A stretch of 64,000 bases of DNA from Halobaculum sp. CBA1158 (GCF_021431925.1 NZ_CP090371.1:62001-126000); one strand, 5' to 3'; shown: positions 18,622 to 27,874, numbered from the stretch's first letter. Notes: generated by a model from the sequence alone, not told the origin. Made by a program: numbers and translations.

Positions 18622-21444
18622 ATGTCCAGCGCGCTCGACGAGGACACCCAACGGACGCTGGCGGCCGGTCGCGAGACCGCCGGCGCGATGTTGCGGTCCG
18701 CACAGAAGGACCTCCAGAAGGTGTTCATCGTCTTCCTCGTCGGGTTCATGGGAACGTTCTACGCCCTCCGGCTGTACGTCTGGGACTTCCTCAAGCGCGT
18801 GACCCGCGCGCGACTCAGCGAAACCGCCGGGCAGGAGGTGGAGATCATCGCGCAGACGCCGTTCGACGTGATCCTGTTGCAGGCGAAGATCGGACTGATC
18901 GTCGGGATCGCCGTCGGGATCCCGCCGCTGTTGTACTTCTCTCGTGACGCCCTCCGGGACCGGGGGATGTGGCCGCAGTCGCCCGTCCCGCGGTGGAAAC
19001 TCGCGCTCATCGCCGTGGTCGCCGTCGGACTGTTCGCGGTCGGCGTCGCCTACGGCTACCTCGTGTTCTTCCCGTTCATGTTCGCGTTCCTCGCGAACAA
19101 CGCCCTCTCGGCGGGCATCCAGCCCACCTACTCGATCGTCAAGTGGGCGCAGTTCATCGCGCTGCTCACCTTCTCGTTCGGCTTCGCCGCCCAGATGCCC
19201 CTCCTCATCACGGCGCTGTCGTACGCCGAGATCGTCCCCTACGAGACGTTCCGCGACAAGTGGCGGCACGCAGTCGTCGCGATCTTCGTGTTCGGGGCGG
19301 TCTTCTCCCCGCCCGACCCGTTCACCCAGGTCATGTGGGCAGCGCCGCTGCTGGTGCTGTACGGCGCGTCGCTGTACCTCGCGAAGGTCGTCGTCACGGC
19401 CAGACGGGGCAGCGAACGGATCGACGCCGCCGCGACCGCCCGCCTGCATTGGAACGCCCTCGCCGGCGTCGGCGTCGCCGCCGCGGCCGGGGTGTACCTG
19501 TTCTACGACCGCGGCGGCGCGGCCGCGGTCAACGACCTCGTCGCCTCGACGAACCTCACGAACTACCGATTCCTCACGGATCTCGCGACGCCGGCGCTGT
19601 CGGCGCTCGCCGTCGCCGTCGGCCTCGTCGCGGCGGTCGTGACGCTCGCGTACTACGTGTACGCCGAACTCGACGCCACGACCGACCTCGTCGGCGAGAC
19701 GGGCGATCCCGACGCGATCGATCTGGTGGCGCTCGACGAGGCAGGCGTGCGCGCGGCCCCGCCGGAGGCGTTCGAAGGGATGAGCGAGCCCGAGGCGCTC
19801 TCGGCGGCACAGACCGCGATGGACGCCGACGAGCCCAGAAAGGCGAAGGCGATCCTCGACCGCTTCGACGAGGCCGCTGCCGCTGGCGACGCCGGGGAGG
19901 CGACCGGCACGGGCGACGCGGAGGGGGGTGCCGCCGCGGGCGACGCCGCCGGCGCGGGAGCCGGGGCCGCGGCCGCGGGACCCCCCCGCGACCTCCTGGC
20001 GGGCGACGGAGGCGTCGCGGCCGCGATCCGCCGCGGCGCGGGCCTCGTCGACTGGCGCGGGCGACTCGGCTCGCTGTGGAACGTCCTGCTGGGGATCGCG
20101 GGCGTCGTCGCCGCCGCGGGCTACGTGCTCGTCGAGCGCCCGGCCCTCGCCGACTCGGTGCTGACCGAGTACGGCACCAGCGCGTCGGCGATCCTCGCGT
20201 CGCTGGGCGTCGACGGCACGGTCGCGCTGGCGGCGTTCGTCGCCGCCGGCCTGTCGCTGTCGGCGGTGCTGGCGCTGGCGCTTGCGGTCTACGTCGCGTA
20301 CCTCGCCGGCACCGACCCGACGGCGGTCGACCTGGAGGTGCTGACCGCCGAGGAGGTGCGACGCGCGCCCGACGCGACGTTCGCGGCCCTCTCGGAGCGC
20401 CGGGCGAACTACCTCGCGGACCGCGCCGCATCCGCCGACGACTCGGCGAAGGCGCGGGCGGTGTTGGACCGCTTCGACGAGGTACAGTCCGTCACGGAGG
20501 CCGCCGAGTCGGCGGGCGGTCCCGGCGTCGACCCCTCGGCCGTCCCCGGGGCGGCCGACGACGTGGGGGACCGCGCCTCCCGGGCGACGGGGACGTTCCT
20601 CGAGGGGCTGACCGACGGCGACGCCGACGAGGACGACATCGGCGGCTACTACGACGACCTCGCGTTCATCGCGGCGTCGCTGCGCTCGCGGGCGTTCATC
20701 CTGACGGGCGTGTTCGGGGTGACGCTCGCGAGCGTGTTCGCGTTCCTCTATCTCGGCGGGATCGGGACGGTCCGGGAGAACTTCGTCAACCGGATCCCCG
20801 AGGAGATCGTCGGTCCGAACGCCGAGAACTTCGGGGTGATCGTGCTCCACCCGGTCGAGGCGCTCATCTTCGAGGTGAAGATATCGACCATCGCCGGGGC
20901 GGTCGCGGTGTTGCCGTTCGCGGCGTACTTCGCGTGGCCCGCGCTCAGGAACCGCGGGTTCGTCAGGGGTCGCAGACAGGTCATCTTCGGGTGGATCGCG
21001 GCCCTGTTGGCGGGCTTTCTGGGCGGGCTGACGCTCGGCTACAACGTCATCGCGCCGGCGGTCATCTCGTGGCTCGTCAGCGACGCGCTCCAGGCGGGCA
21101 TGGTGATCAGCTTCCGCATCAGCGACTTCGCGTGGCTCGTGTTCTTCACCACCCTGGGGATCGGCTTCCTCGCCGACATCCCGGTGCTGATGGTGCTGCT
21201 CAACACCGCCGGCGTCTCCTACCGGGCGATGCGCTCGCGCTGGCGCGAGGTCACGGTCGCGATCCTGCTCGCGGCGGCGCTGTTCACCCCCGCGGACGTG
21301 TTCACCATGTTCCTCGTGACGGTCCCGCTGATGGCCGCCTACGGCGTCGGTCTCGCGATCCTGTGGGTGGTGACGCTCGGCGGCCGCCGCGACCTCGCCG
21401 AGCCGACGCTCGACCTGGTGCGCGACTCGAAACCCGGGACGTGA
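18622..21444 (+). CDS. tatC2: Double TatC protein (TatCt type)
   Basis: A 940-residue protein from the ATG giving MSSALDEDTQRTLAAG. It contains two TatC domains: residues about 35-290 (KVFIVFLVGFMGTFYAL, then IEI-type loop and several helices) and residues about 680-925 (AFILTGVFGVTLASVFAFL to LGGRRDLAEP). They are joined by a linker with two extra membrane hairpins (about 290-370 and 490-600) and acidic soluble stretches. Such natural TatC fusions are characteristic of haloarchaea and form the receptor for twin-arginine signals. It is divergent from tatC1, with about 128 bases between. Linker length accounts for most of the excess over two plain TatCs. Confidence 0.93.
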   Translation: MSSALDEDTQRTLAAGRETAGAMLRSAQKDLQKVFIVFLVGFMGTFYALRLYVWDFLKRVTRARLSETAGQEVEIIAQTPFDVILLQAKIGLIVGIAVGIPPLLYFSRDALRDRGMWPQSPVPRWKLALIAVVAVGLFAVGVAYGYLVFFPFMFAFLANNALSAGIQPTYSIVKWAQFIALLTFSFGFAAQMPLLITALSYAEIVPYETFRDKWRHAVVAIFVFGAVFSPPDPFTQVMWAAPLLVLYGASLYLAKVVVTARRGSERIDAAATARLHWNALAGVGVAAAAGVYLFYDRGGAAAVNDLVASTNLTNYRFLTDLATPALSALAVAVGLVAAVVTLAYYVYAELDATTDLVGETGDPDAIDLVALDEAGVRAAPPEAFEGMSEPEALSAAQTAMDADEPRKAKAILDRFDEAAAAGDAGEATGTGDAEGGAAAGDAAGAGAGAAAAGPPRDLLAGDGGVAAAIRRGAGLVDWRGRLGSLWNVLLGIAGVVAAAGYVLVERPALADSVLTEYGTSASAILASLGVDGTVALAAFVAAGLSLSAVLALALAVYVAYLAGTDPTAVDLEVLTAEEVRRAPDATFAALSERRANYLADRAASADDSAKARAVLDRFDEVQSVTEAAESAGGPGVDPSAVPGAADDVGDRASRATGTFLEGLTDGDADEDDIGGYYDDLAFIAASLRSRAFILTGVFGVTLASVFAFLYLGGIGTVRENFVNRIPEEIVGPNAENFGVIVLHPVEALIFEVKISTIAGAVAVLPFAAYFAWPALRNRGFVRGRRQVIFGWIAALLAGFLGGLTLGYNVIAPAVISWLVSDALQAGMVISFRISDFAWLVFFTTLGIGFLADIPVLMVLLNTAGVSYRAMRSRWREVTVAILLAAALFTPADVFTMFLVTVPLMAAYGVGLAILWVVTLGGRRDLAEPTLDLVRDSKPGT

Positions 21445-21533
21445 CGCCCGGAACGCGAGTCGGCCGGCGGCCCGGCGGGGCCGACCGCTCTCGTCGCCCG
21501 CGTCGCCACCGAAGTGAGAAGACTCAAACCTTC

Positions 21534-21550
21534 CTCAGATAATCTCTGAG
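21534..21550. promoter_or_regulatory. Palindromic operator candidate before the CopG gene
   Basis: CTCAGA (21534-21539), TAATC, TCTGAG (21545-21550) form a perfect 6-bp inverted repeat that ends one base before the ATG at 21552. CopG-type regulators usually bind palindromes in their own promoter and repress it, so autoregulation is plausible. There is no space for a ribosome-binding site, consistent with a leaderless transcript. Confidence 0.45.
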
Positions 21551-21551
21551 T

Positions 21552-21809
21552 ATGCCCAAAATAAGCGTGGAGATGCCCGGAGAGCTGTTGGCGGACCTCG
21601 ACGAGCACGTCGGCGACGACGGGAAGTTCGTGAACCGAAGCGACGCGATCCGCGCGTCGGTGCGCAAGACGCTGGACGTGCTCGACGAGATCGACGCCCG
21701 ACACGGCCGCCTGGAGACCGATGGCGCAGCCACGGCTGTCGCGGACGCCGCGAATTCGGATGCCGATGCCGAGGCCGATACCGAGGCCGACGACGAGGGC
21801 GAACGATGA
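21552..21809 (+). CDS. CopG/ribbon-helix-helix DNA-binding protein
   Basis: Eighty-five residues. The N-terminus PKISVEMPGELLADLDEHVG followed by NRSDAIRASVRKTLD is a standard ribbon-helix-helix domain (one beta-strand and two helices), which dimerises to bind DNA. The rest is an acidic Ala-Asp tail. It overlaps the next gene by four bases (ATGA), so the pair is translationally coupled: the regulator may control the transporter gene. Target genes beyond that are unknown. Confidence 0.85.
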   Translation: MPKISVEMPGELLADLDEHVGDDGKFVNRSDAIRASVRKTLDVLDEIDARHGRLETDGAATAVADAANSDADAEADTEADDEGER

Positions 21810-22543
21810 GCGCCGGCGAGGGGGGAACGGACGGCGTCGCGGTCGCGGAGCCGCCCCGGCTGCGCGTGCCGCTCGCGGCGGTCGTGCTCACCGCGCTGTT
21901 CGTCGCGGCGCTGGTCACCGCGCAGGTCATCTCGGCGAAGCTGCTGGCGGTGTCGCTGCCCGTGCTCGGGGCCGTCACCGCGCCCGGCGGGACGCTGGCG
22001 TACGCGGTCACGTTCTTCGCCTCCGACTGCCTGTCGGAGCTGTACGGAAAGGAGTACGCCCGGAAGGTGGTCAACGTCGCGTTCGTGATGAACTTCGTCC
22101 TGCTGGCGCTGGTGTTCGCCACCATCGCCGTCCCCGCCGCCGAGGGGTCGGTCGACCCCGCCGCCTTCGAGACGGTGCTGGGCCTGTCGGGCAACGTCGT
22201 CATCGGCTCGCTCGCCGCCTACGTGCTCAGCCAGAACTGGGACGTGATCGCCTTCCACCGCATCCGGGAGCTCACTGACGGCGACGCGCTGTGGCTGCGC
22301 AACGTCGGCTCGACGGCGACGAGCCAGCTCATCGACACGGTCGTGTTCACCCTCGTCGCGTTCGCGGTCGCGCCCGCGGTGTTCGGCGTCGGGGTTGCGC
22401 TGCCGAGTTCGGTGCTCGCGTCGCTGATCGTCGGGCAGTACGTCCTCAAACTCCTCATCGCGCTGGTCGACACGCCGCTGGTGTACGCCGCCGTCGCGGT
22501 CGTGCGCCGCGACGAAGCCGACACCGCGGGCGTGAGCGTCTGA
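21806..22543 (+). CDS. Queuosine/archaeosine precursor transporter (YhhQ/VUT family)
   Basis: A 245-residue membrane protein with about six helices. The family signature is visible: TAQVISAKLLAV, FFASDCLSELYGKEYARKVV (acidic/Arg stretch at the substrate site), and LRNVGSTATSQLIDTVVF. YhhQ imports preQ0 or preQ1, the deazapurines used for queuosine in bacteria and archaeosine in archaeal tRNA. Coupled by overlap to the CopG gene, which suggests regulated uptake. Substrate preference is inferred from family. Confidence 0.83.
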   Translation: MSAGEGGTDGVAVAEPPRLRVPLAAVVLTALFVAALVTAQVISAKLLAVSLPVLGAVTAPGGTLAYAVTFFASDCLSELYGKEYARKVVNVAFVMNFVLLALVFATIAVPAAEGSVDPAAFETVLGLSGNVVIGSLAAYVLSQNWDVIAFHRIRELTDGDALWLRNVGSTATSQLIDTVVFTLVAFAVAPAVFGVGVALPSSVLASLIVGQYVLKLLIALVDTPLVYAAVAVVRRDEADTAGVSV

Positions 22544-22559
22544 GGCGGAAAAACGGGGG

Positions 22560-23369
22560 TCAGTCGACGCGCTCGGCGAAGCCGAACCGCGGCTTCACGT
22601 CGTCGACGACGACCTCGACGGTCTCGCCGGTCTCCGCGCCGGGGACGAACAGCGTGTACCCCTCGACGCGGGCGACGCCGTCGCCCTCCTCGCCGGTGTC
22701 GGTCACCTCGACCGTCAGGCGTTCGCCCTCGCTCACGGGCGCGTCGGTGCGGCCGCGGGCGATGAGGTAGCGCTCGGAGGAGCGCTTCCGGCTGGCCTCG
22801 GGCGTGTACGCCCGGACGTACTGGAAGCGCTCGGCCACGTCGTCGCGGAAGTCGGACAGGTCGGGGCCGTCGAACACCTTCACGACGAAGTCGCCGCCCG
22901 GCTCGAGGAGTTCCAGCGCGGTGTCGAACGCCTGGCGCGCGAGGTGGATCGAGCGGGCGTGATCCAGCGAGTACTCGCCGCTCATGTTCGGTGCCATGTC
23001 CGAGAGCACCACGTCGACCGGGCGCTCGGGGTCGGTGTCGTCCGCGGGATCCGGGTCCGGGTCGACCCCGAGTGCCTTCCGGAGGTAGTAGCGCGTGCGC
23101 TCGTCGGTCATGTCGCCGCGGACCGTCTCGACGTGCGGTGCTTCGAGGTCGTCGATGGCTTGGAGATCGACGCCGACGACGGTGCCGGCCTCGGTCACCT
23201 CCTCGGCGGCGACCTGGAGCCAGCCGCCCGGTGCGGCCCCCAGGTCGACGACGGTGTCGCCGCGGTCGAACAGGCCGACCTCCGCGTCGATCTGCTTGAG
23301 CTTGTAGGCCGAGCGGGCGCGGTAGCCCTCCTGTTTCGCTCGGTTGTAGTACTTATCCCGGTCTGTCAT
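22560..23369 (-). CDS. rlmE: 23S rRNA uridine-2'-O-methyltransferase RlmE with TRAM domain
   Basis: A 269-residue protein. The FtsJ/RrmJ core begins DKYYNRAKQEGYRARSAYKL, with SAM motif VVDLGAAPGGWLQVA and the catalytic D-K region (LSDMAPNMSGEYSLDH, VVKVFDG). The C-terminal 60 residues are a TRAM RNA-binding domain (GERLTVEVTDTGEEGDG). It methylates the ribose of a uridine in 23S rRNA (U2552 in bacteria). It is the last core gene before the composition shifts, and so marks the left border of the island. Confidence 0.9.
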   Translation of the reverse strand: MTDRDKYYNRAKQEGYRARSAYKLKQIDAEVGLFDRGDTVVDLGAAPGGWLQVAAEEVTEAGTVVGVDLQAIDDLEAPHVETVRGDMTDERTRYYLRKALGVDPDPDPADDTDPERPVDVVLSDMAPNMSGEYSLDHARSIHLARQAFDTALELLEPGGDFVVKVFDGPDLSDFRDDVAERFQYVRAYTPEASRKRSSERYLIARGRTDAPVSEGERLTVEVTDTGEEGDGVARVEGYTLFVPGAETGETVEVVVDDVKPRFGFAERVD

Positions 23370-23602
23370 ACGTACCTCACCAAATTCCTTGACATGTTCC
23401 GCGCAGGAACTGCCGGCGAATTCGCGTTCATACGAGAAGAGACGACGTCAAAGCGGAAAGGGACATCGGATGGATACCCTGAGGACGACTCCTAATGTGT
23501 AGCCTGATGACCGGTATATATCTCCTCGCAGTAGCCAGTTGAGTCTTTATAGTGAATAGTGACCTTGGCTGTAACTGTAATCGGGACACGTCCCACCGAC
23601 GA

Positions 23603-23609
23603 TATTTTA
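23603..23609 (+). promoter_or_regulatory. TATA box of the first island gene
   Basis: TATTTTA lies about 24-30 bases before the ATG at 23633, fitting a leaderless transcript. The rest of the 263-base gap after RlmE (23370-23632) has a second TTTATA at 23546-23551 and no gene that I can see. Confidence 0.5.
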
Positions 23610-23632
23610 GGAGTTAGTGATAATTACTCTGT

Positions 23633-24523
23633 ATGATGGAAGATTCTCGATTGGCGTACGCATCAATAACTGACTTTGATTGTTACGTCTGTGGAACTCC
23701 GTTTGAAATACAGCGTTTGAAATTTGAGTCGGGAGATGATACTGATTTCATTTCGGATTATGATTGTCACAAATGCGAAGCAGAATATGTGGTAGAGGTG
23801 GATGTTGACGAAGATGGGGTTGAAGCATATGCCTCCAGAACAGATCCTGAAGTACCCGACACTGAACTAGAATTTGATATTTCTCGCAGTTCAACTAGAG
23901 AAGCACTGTATGAAACAGCACATCCCGCACGAGACCTCGTTCAGGCATTGACTGACTTGAATAAAGCCGCAAGTATTCTATTTAGTAATGAAGAACGAGT
24001 GATGGATGTACAACAAGAGCTTGAATCAATCGACAATCTTGCTGAAGAGAGTCTAGATTCCGACCCATATCTTGAGACCCACAATTATCTATCGTCATCA
24101 TATACATTTGACCAAATACTAGAGACAATCAAACCAGATTTACCAACAGGTGGGCCGGTTGCTGAAGCGATGGAGACGTATAATGAACAGCGTAGAGTGA
24201 TTAATGGTCTTAGAATATATGCCCAGCATCATCTCATACCTGAGATTGGGTTTACGCACTATTATAGCTCTGAAGCAGACGAACAACGCTTTGCCCTTAC
24301 TATTGATCTGGAAGAAGTCTCGACTATTGACTCATTAGAAGACGGGTATGAAAACGGTGTTGAGCACCACTATGGACATATTGACGATGACCTAATAGAT
24401 GTCCCATTATGGACACAGAGATATTCTGAGGCCGCGAATGAGCTAATTGAGACGATCTGGACACACGTAGAAGACACAAAAGGAGATGATCTGGAAGATT
24501 ATCAGGAAAAGACAAGCAGGTGA
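23633..24523 (+). CDS. Unknown protein with N-terminal zinc-finger-like cysteines
   Basis: A 296-residue protein not recognised by me. The N-terminus has CYVCGTPFEIQ and, 30 residues on, YDCHKCEAEYV: two CxxC pairs that could bind one zinc. The rest is largely helical and acidic (SSTREALYETAHPARDLVQAL; EEVSTIDSLEDGYENG), with no catalytic motif I can identify. The gene is markedly A+T-rich compared with the core to its left (24061-24120: 22 G/C of 60), so it looks acquired. It may act with the convergent PD-(D/E)XK-like gene at 24585. Confidence 0.55.
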   Translation: MMEDSRLAYASITDFDCYVCGTPFEIQRLKFESGDDTDFISDYDCHKCEAEYVVEVDVDEDGVEAYASRTDPEVPDTELEFDISRSSTREALYETAHPARDLVQALTDLNKAASILFSNEERVMDVQQELESIDNLAEESLDSDPYLETHNYLSSSYTFDQILETIKPDLPTGGPVAEAMETYNEQRRVINGLRIYAQHHLIPEIGFTHYYSSEADEQRFALTIDLEEVSTIDSLEDGYENGVEHHYGHIDDDLIDVPLWTQRYSEAANELIETIWTHVEDTKGDDLEDYQEKTSR

Positions 24524-24584
24524 GTTACGGAAACGTGATTGCGGTAGTTGTAAATTAGATAGAGGGTACATACACGCATTTATG

Positions 24585-25196
24585 TTAATTATTCTCAATT
24601 GACCACGAAATGGCTGCCCCCTGTCTATGGACATCGTGCTGGAGGCCGTCGAATTCGGCGATGCGACACACGCTCGCATCAATCCCGTACCAGTGCTCGA
24701 TATCCCGGACGATCTTCTCGGCGATCTCTCCCGCCGTGTACCGCTCCGGTAGCGCCTCTACCGTCTCTGGGTCGTCGTCGCTATGCTTGTAGAACAGGCC
24801 GAGCAACCCACTCAGTCCGCTGAACTCCGACGCATAAAGTCGGCGTGCATCCGTTAGCAGCGTGTTCTGGTGGAATGGGCTGAACACGTGGCCGTACATA
24901 GCGGGCTCCGGATCGCCGTTCGCCCGCCAGTAGCGGATCAGTTTCGCTTCGATGGGCATCCCGTTCGGCAGAACAAGATCGCATTTCTCGCTGCTATCAG
25001 GATACGGCACCTCGCGGTTGATCTCTTCGTAGCGGTCGTCCATCTCGCGGAGATGGTTGAGCAGCAATTCCACCTGACGTTCCTCGTCTTCCGACCCGAT
25101 CCCATCGCCGTACTGGCCAGTTGTGTTGCGGTCGACCGTCGGTACTGCGTCAGCGATGGCCCCAGTGAACACATCAAGCGACAGGGCGTCCTCCAT
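24585..25196 (-). CDS. PD-(D/E)XK-like protein, possible endonuclease
   Basis: A 203-residue protein. EVPYPDSSEKCDLVLPNG then MPIEAKLIRY resembles the PD-(D/E)XK core (acidic residue in a strand, then E-x-K), which is found in restriction enzymes and Holliday resolvases. The conserved helix-strand order before the motif (long helix DEERQVELLLNHLREMDDRYEE) fits. No fused DNA-recognition domain is visible. Endonuclease activity is inference. The ATG is preceded by A/T-rich sequence, and the gene converges on the unknown gene at 23633. Confidence 0.5.
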   Translation of the reverse strand: MEDALSLDVFTGAIADAVPTVDRNTTGQYGDGIGSEDEERQVELLLNHLREMDDRYEEINREVPYPDSSEKCDLVLPNGMPIEAKLIRYWRANGDPEPAMYGHVFSPFHQNTLLTDARRLYASEFSGLSGLLGLFYKHSDDDPETVEALPERYTAGEIAEKIVRDIEHWYGIDASVCRIAEFDGLQHDVHRQGAAISWSIENN

Positions 25197-25323
25197 ATAT
25201 TCACCAGAGGCGTGGCTGTGATAGAACTGCCGTCAGAGTCAAGCAGGACACTTCAAGACATTTGCGGGCTTTCAGTCTCTGGAAAGCGGAATTTCAAGTT
25301 TTTCGCCCTCGGTATGAGTTGGT

Positions 25324-25740
25324 GTGTGCAACGAACGCGACTATCGCGAGCAGCGGTGGCACAGAGAGAGAAACTCACCTCCGTACGAGAGCGTAGCGGA
25401 GGCGCGTCAGGAACTCGATGATCTTGGGGTGTCGCCCGCAACGATCAACGAACTCTTCGAGGCCGCACAGAATGCGGCCGTCTCGCTTGTTTCCGAGTAC
25501 GGGGTGAGAGATGAAGTGGATGCCGAGGTAGTCGCAAGGTGGCTGATGATCTCGGCGTGCGAATCCAGCGTGCAGTTCATCGAGAACGACGTGTGGGAAG
25601 ATCCTCAGGAGGGCGTAGAGAGGCTGGTTGCGGATATGGATCAGAGTGCGGTCACGCTGGTCGGCGGAACGGAGACTCGCAACCGAGATATGGCCGTCCT
25701 GTTCAACGCAATGCTGGGCGAGAATCACGCGCAAAGATAG
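25324..25740 (+). CDS. Small unknown protein, paralogue of the one at 63425
   Basis: A 138-residue protein starting with GTG; the start is uncertain because the first 30 residues are unlike its relative. From LDDLGVSPATINELF to the end it aligns by eye with the product of the gene at 63425-63808 (shared EYGV-x3-EVD, VVxxxL, CE, VW and a final RDM stretch). This shows a family with one copy at each end of the island. Entirely helical in appearance, with no catalytic motif. Possible roles (small regulatory or immunity protein) are guesswork. Confidence 0.6.
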   Translation: MCNERDYREQRWHRERNSPPYESVAEARQELDDLGVSPATINELFEAAQNAAVSLVSEYGVRDEVDAEVVARWLMISACESSVQFIENDVWEDPQEGVERLVADMDQSAVTLVGGTETRNRDMAVLFNAMLGENHAQR

Positions 25741-25870
25741 TTGAGAGTAATGCACTCGTCAGTTCCATAGCGGGCATCCGCGCGACTCGGTCGTATGATA
25801 TGCGGTTCTATCGCCGTCCGCTTTCTGATAGAAGAAATCCTTATCGGGCTTTAGAGAATCTATGCCGGCA

Positions 25871-25877
25871 TTTATTA
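25871..25877 (+). promoter_or_regulatory. TATA box that supports the start of the first recombinase gene
   Basis: TTTATTA lies 23-29 bases before the ATG at 25900. This spacing favours the ATG rather than the in-frame GTG at 25882 as the start codon of the recombinase. Confidence 0.45.
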
Positions 25878-25899
25878 TCGTGTGGACGCTGGGGCCGAT

Positions 25900-27444
25900 A
25901 TGCCCAGTGGGAGTGACCCCGGTCGCGTGGAGGAATACACCGATCGACAGGTGGAACGCGTTAGGCGCACCGTCCAAGAACCAAATCGCTCGGACATCCT
26001 GAAAACTGTCCGGAAGGGGCGGCGAGGGAACATCGCGAGCCCGAAACCGAACCAGCGCACCAAGCCGTCGTGGAGCAAGGCGACAATCCGCAACAACGCT
26101 CGGGATCTCCGCATTCTTGCAGGACAACTGCAGGGGCTGGACGAGGTGGAGTACGAGGGTACGACGTGGACGGGTCGCGAGGGACGCGACGATTATCCCG
26201 ACCGTCTCCTCGATCTCACGCCCGAACAAGTGACCGAACTGATCACCGAGATGTCCATCGAACGCGACTGGGCAAGAAGCAACGAGCGAGATTACTGCCT
26301 GACCGTACGGAATCACTTTCTCGCGCACGACCGAGTCGAGACTGCCACGGAAATCGACTATCCGCAGGTCGGACTGGAAAACGCCGCCGTGGATATCGAG
26401 ACAGTTCCCAGCCGCGAGGATCTGCTCACGCTCATCGACAGCGAAAGCATCCGCGACAAGGCGATGTACACCGTTCTCTGGGAGTCGGGCTGTCGCGTCA
26501 CCGCCCTTGCCTCCCTGAAGATCAAGCACTGGAAGCCGAAGGGCGAGGGATACGGCGTCGTCCAAGTTCCCGGCGCCTACGTCACCGGTCTCAAGGGTGC
26601 CGAACACTCGGCGAAACCCATCACATTCGCACGCGGGTACTTGGACAACTGGCTATCGGAACACGAGCTGTCCGACGATCCCGAGGCTCCTCTCTTCCAC
26701 GGGATCCGCCCGCAAGATGATCCCTCCGAGCACCTGCACCCACACAGCGTTCACCAGCAACTCAAGCGGATCGCTCGTCGAACCGAGGAGATCGATGCCG
26801 AACACATCAGCCCGCACACCTTCAAGCACGGTCGCGCGAGCGAGATGCGGGCCTCCGACAAGTACAGCAAGGAAGATATCGAGCAGATCCTCGACTGGGA
26901 GGAGGGCACTCCGATGCACGGGAGATACGAACACGTCACGGAGATCGACGAGGCCGAACGTATCTTGAGAAAGCACGGCTTCGCGCCGACGGACGACGGC
27001 GACAGCGTCGAACACCGGGAGTGTCCTCGCTGCGGCACCATCGTGGACATAGATGCAGAGTACTGCCCGAAATGCTCGCTTCGGCAGCGCAACGAGCCCC
27101 CGCGCTGGTGGCGCATCTACCGCAGCATCACCGACGAGGACGATCCGGTTCGGGAGAAATATCGCGAAGAGCTACCGCCAGCCGACGCTGCCGAACTGGT
27201 TCCCGACCTCTTCGACCACGTGAAACGCGTGTTCCTGAGCGGGATGATCGGGGGTGCAGTCCGAAGCAAGGTTGACGGAGAACTTGCCGAAGAGCAGAAA
27301 GATACGTACCATCGGTCTATCGAAGACCCCGATGACAGGCAGTGGGTCTACGACAATATCAGCGGAATTGATCAACAGCACGTCGAAGAACATCCTCATG
27401 CAACGGACATCCGGCGTATCGAACCGAGCGAACTCGAAGGCTGA
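25900..27444 (+). CDS. Tyrosine recombinase/integrase with C-terminal zinc ribbon
   Basis: A 514-residue protein. A SAM-like core-binding domain (about 20-150) is followed by a catalytic domain: SGCRVTALASLK holds the first Arg, HTFKHGRASEM the His-x-x-Arg, and MHGRYEHVT the nucleophile Tyr. The H-x-x-R pair is intact. A zinc ribbon CPRCGTIV...CPKCSLRQ follows at residues about 370-395, then a helical tail. Such proteins integrate or excise mobile DNA; zinc ribbons after the catalytic domain are usual in haloarchaeal relatives. It is accompanied by a second recombinase (27901-29406) on the opposite strand. Confidence 0.85.
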   Translation: MPSGSDPGRVEEYTDRQVERVRRTVQEPNRSDILKTVRKGRRGNIASPKPNQRTKPSWSKATIRNNARDLRILAGQLQGLDEVEYEGTTWTGREGRDDYPDRLLDLTPEQVTELITEMSIERDWARSNERDYCLTVRNHFLAHDRVETATEIDYPQVGLENAAVDIETVPSREDLLTLIDSESIRDKAMYTVLWESGCRVTALASLKIKHWKPKGEGYGVVQVPGAYVTGLKGAEHSAKPITFARGYLDNWLSEHELSDDPEAPLFHGIRPQDDPSEHLHPHSVHQQLKRIARRTEEIDAEHISPHTFKHGRASEMRASDKYSKEDIEQILDWEEGTPMHGRYEHVTEIDEAERILRKHGFAPTDDGDSVEHRECPRCGTIVDIDAEYCPKCSLRQRNEPPRWWRIYRSITDEDDPVREKYREELPPADAAELVPDLFDHVKRVFLSGMIGGAVRSKVDGELAEEQKDTYHRSIEDPDDRQWVYDNISGIDQQHVEEHPHATDIRRIEPSELEG

Positions 27445-27646
27445 CACTCTGGTTTTCATACAGTTCGGATAGTGGCAGGCATTTTGCTTCCACTCTCAAA
27501 CAAACTACATTTTTCAATGGGTTTTTATCCGATCGGAAGATCTCGGCCGGCAGCGATGCTCACAAAAATCGGTTTGGAGGTGTCCGGCGGCGGACAGGAG
27601 AGATACAACAACTACTGGCCAGTGTTCCAGCACGGCCGTCTTACCG

Positions 27647-27874
27647 ATGGGATCTATGACTGAATCCAGTTCGCCACCTTCGAGTCCGGATGAGTTCGTT
27701 GACGAACACCGGGAGGAGCTGATGGAAATCCTGCTTAACGGTGATAGAACACTCCGTGCGCTGGCCATTGCTATTCTTTTGGAAGGTGGCGATGAACCCG
27801 ATGTCGATCTCGTCAAGCGCGAGTTGGAGTTGTTCGAAGACCTTGACGAAAAAGTTCGAGAGGAGTTGAGATAG
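27647..27874 (+). CDS. Small acidic protein, unknown
   Basis: Seventy-five residues, with an acidic, helical C-terminal half (LVKRELELFEDLDEKVREELR). No family recognised. It stands in a 450-base gap between two convergent recombinase genes; a second ATG (27656) is possible. An even shorter frame (27556-27663) overlaps its start but I do not consider it supported. Confidence 0.4.
   Translation: MGSMTESSSPPSSPDEFVDEHREELMEILLNGDRTLRALAIAILLEGGDEPDVDLVKRELELFEDLDEKVREELR

Noticed and set aside
18490-20850. Long minus-strand frame opposite the double tatC
   Set aside because: An Arg/His-rich translation typical of antisense frames in G+C-rich DNA; the plus-strand TatC domains are clear.
27556-27663. 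A 35-residue leaderless gene with a TATA at about 27520
   Set aside because: Spacing is acceptable but composition is not acidic and the frame overlaps the next gene; support is too weak.
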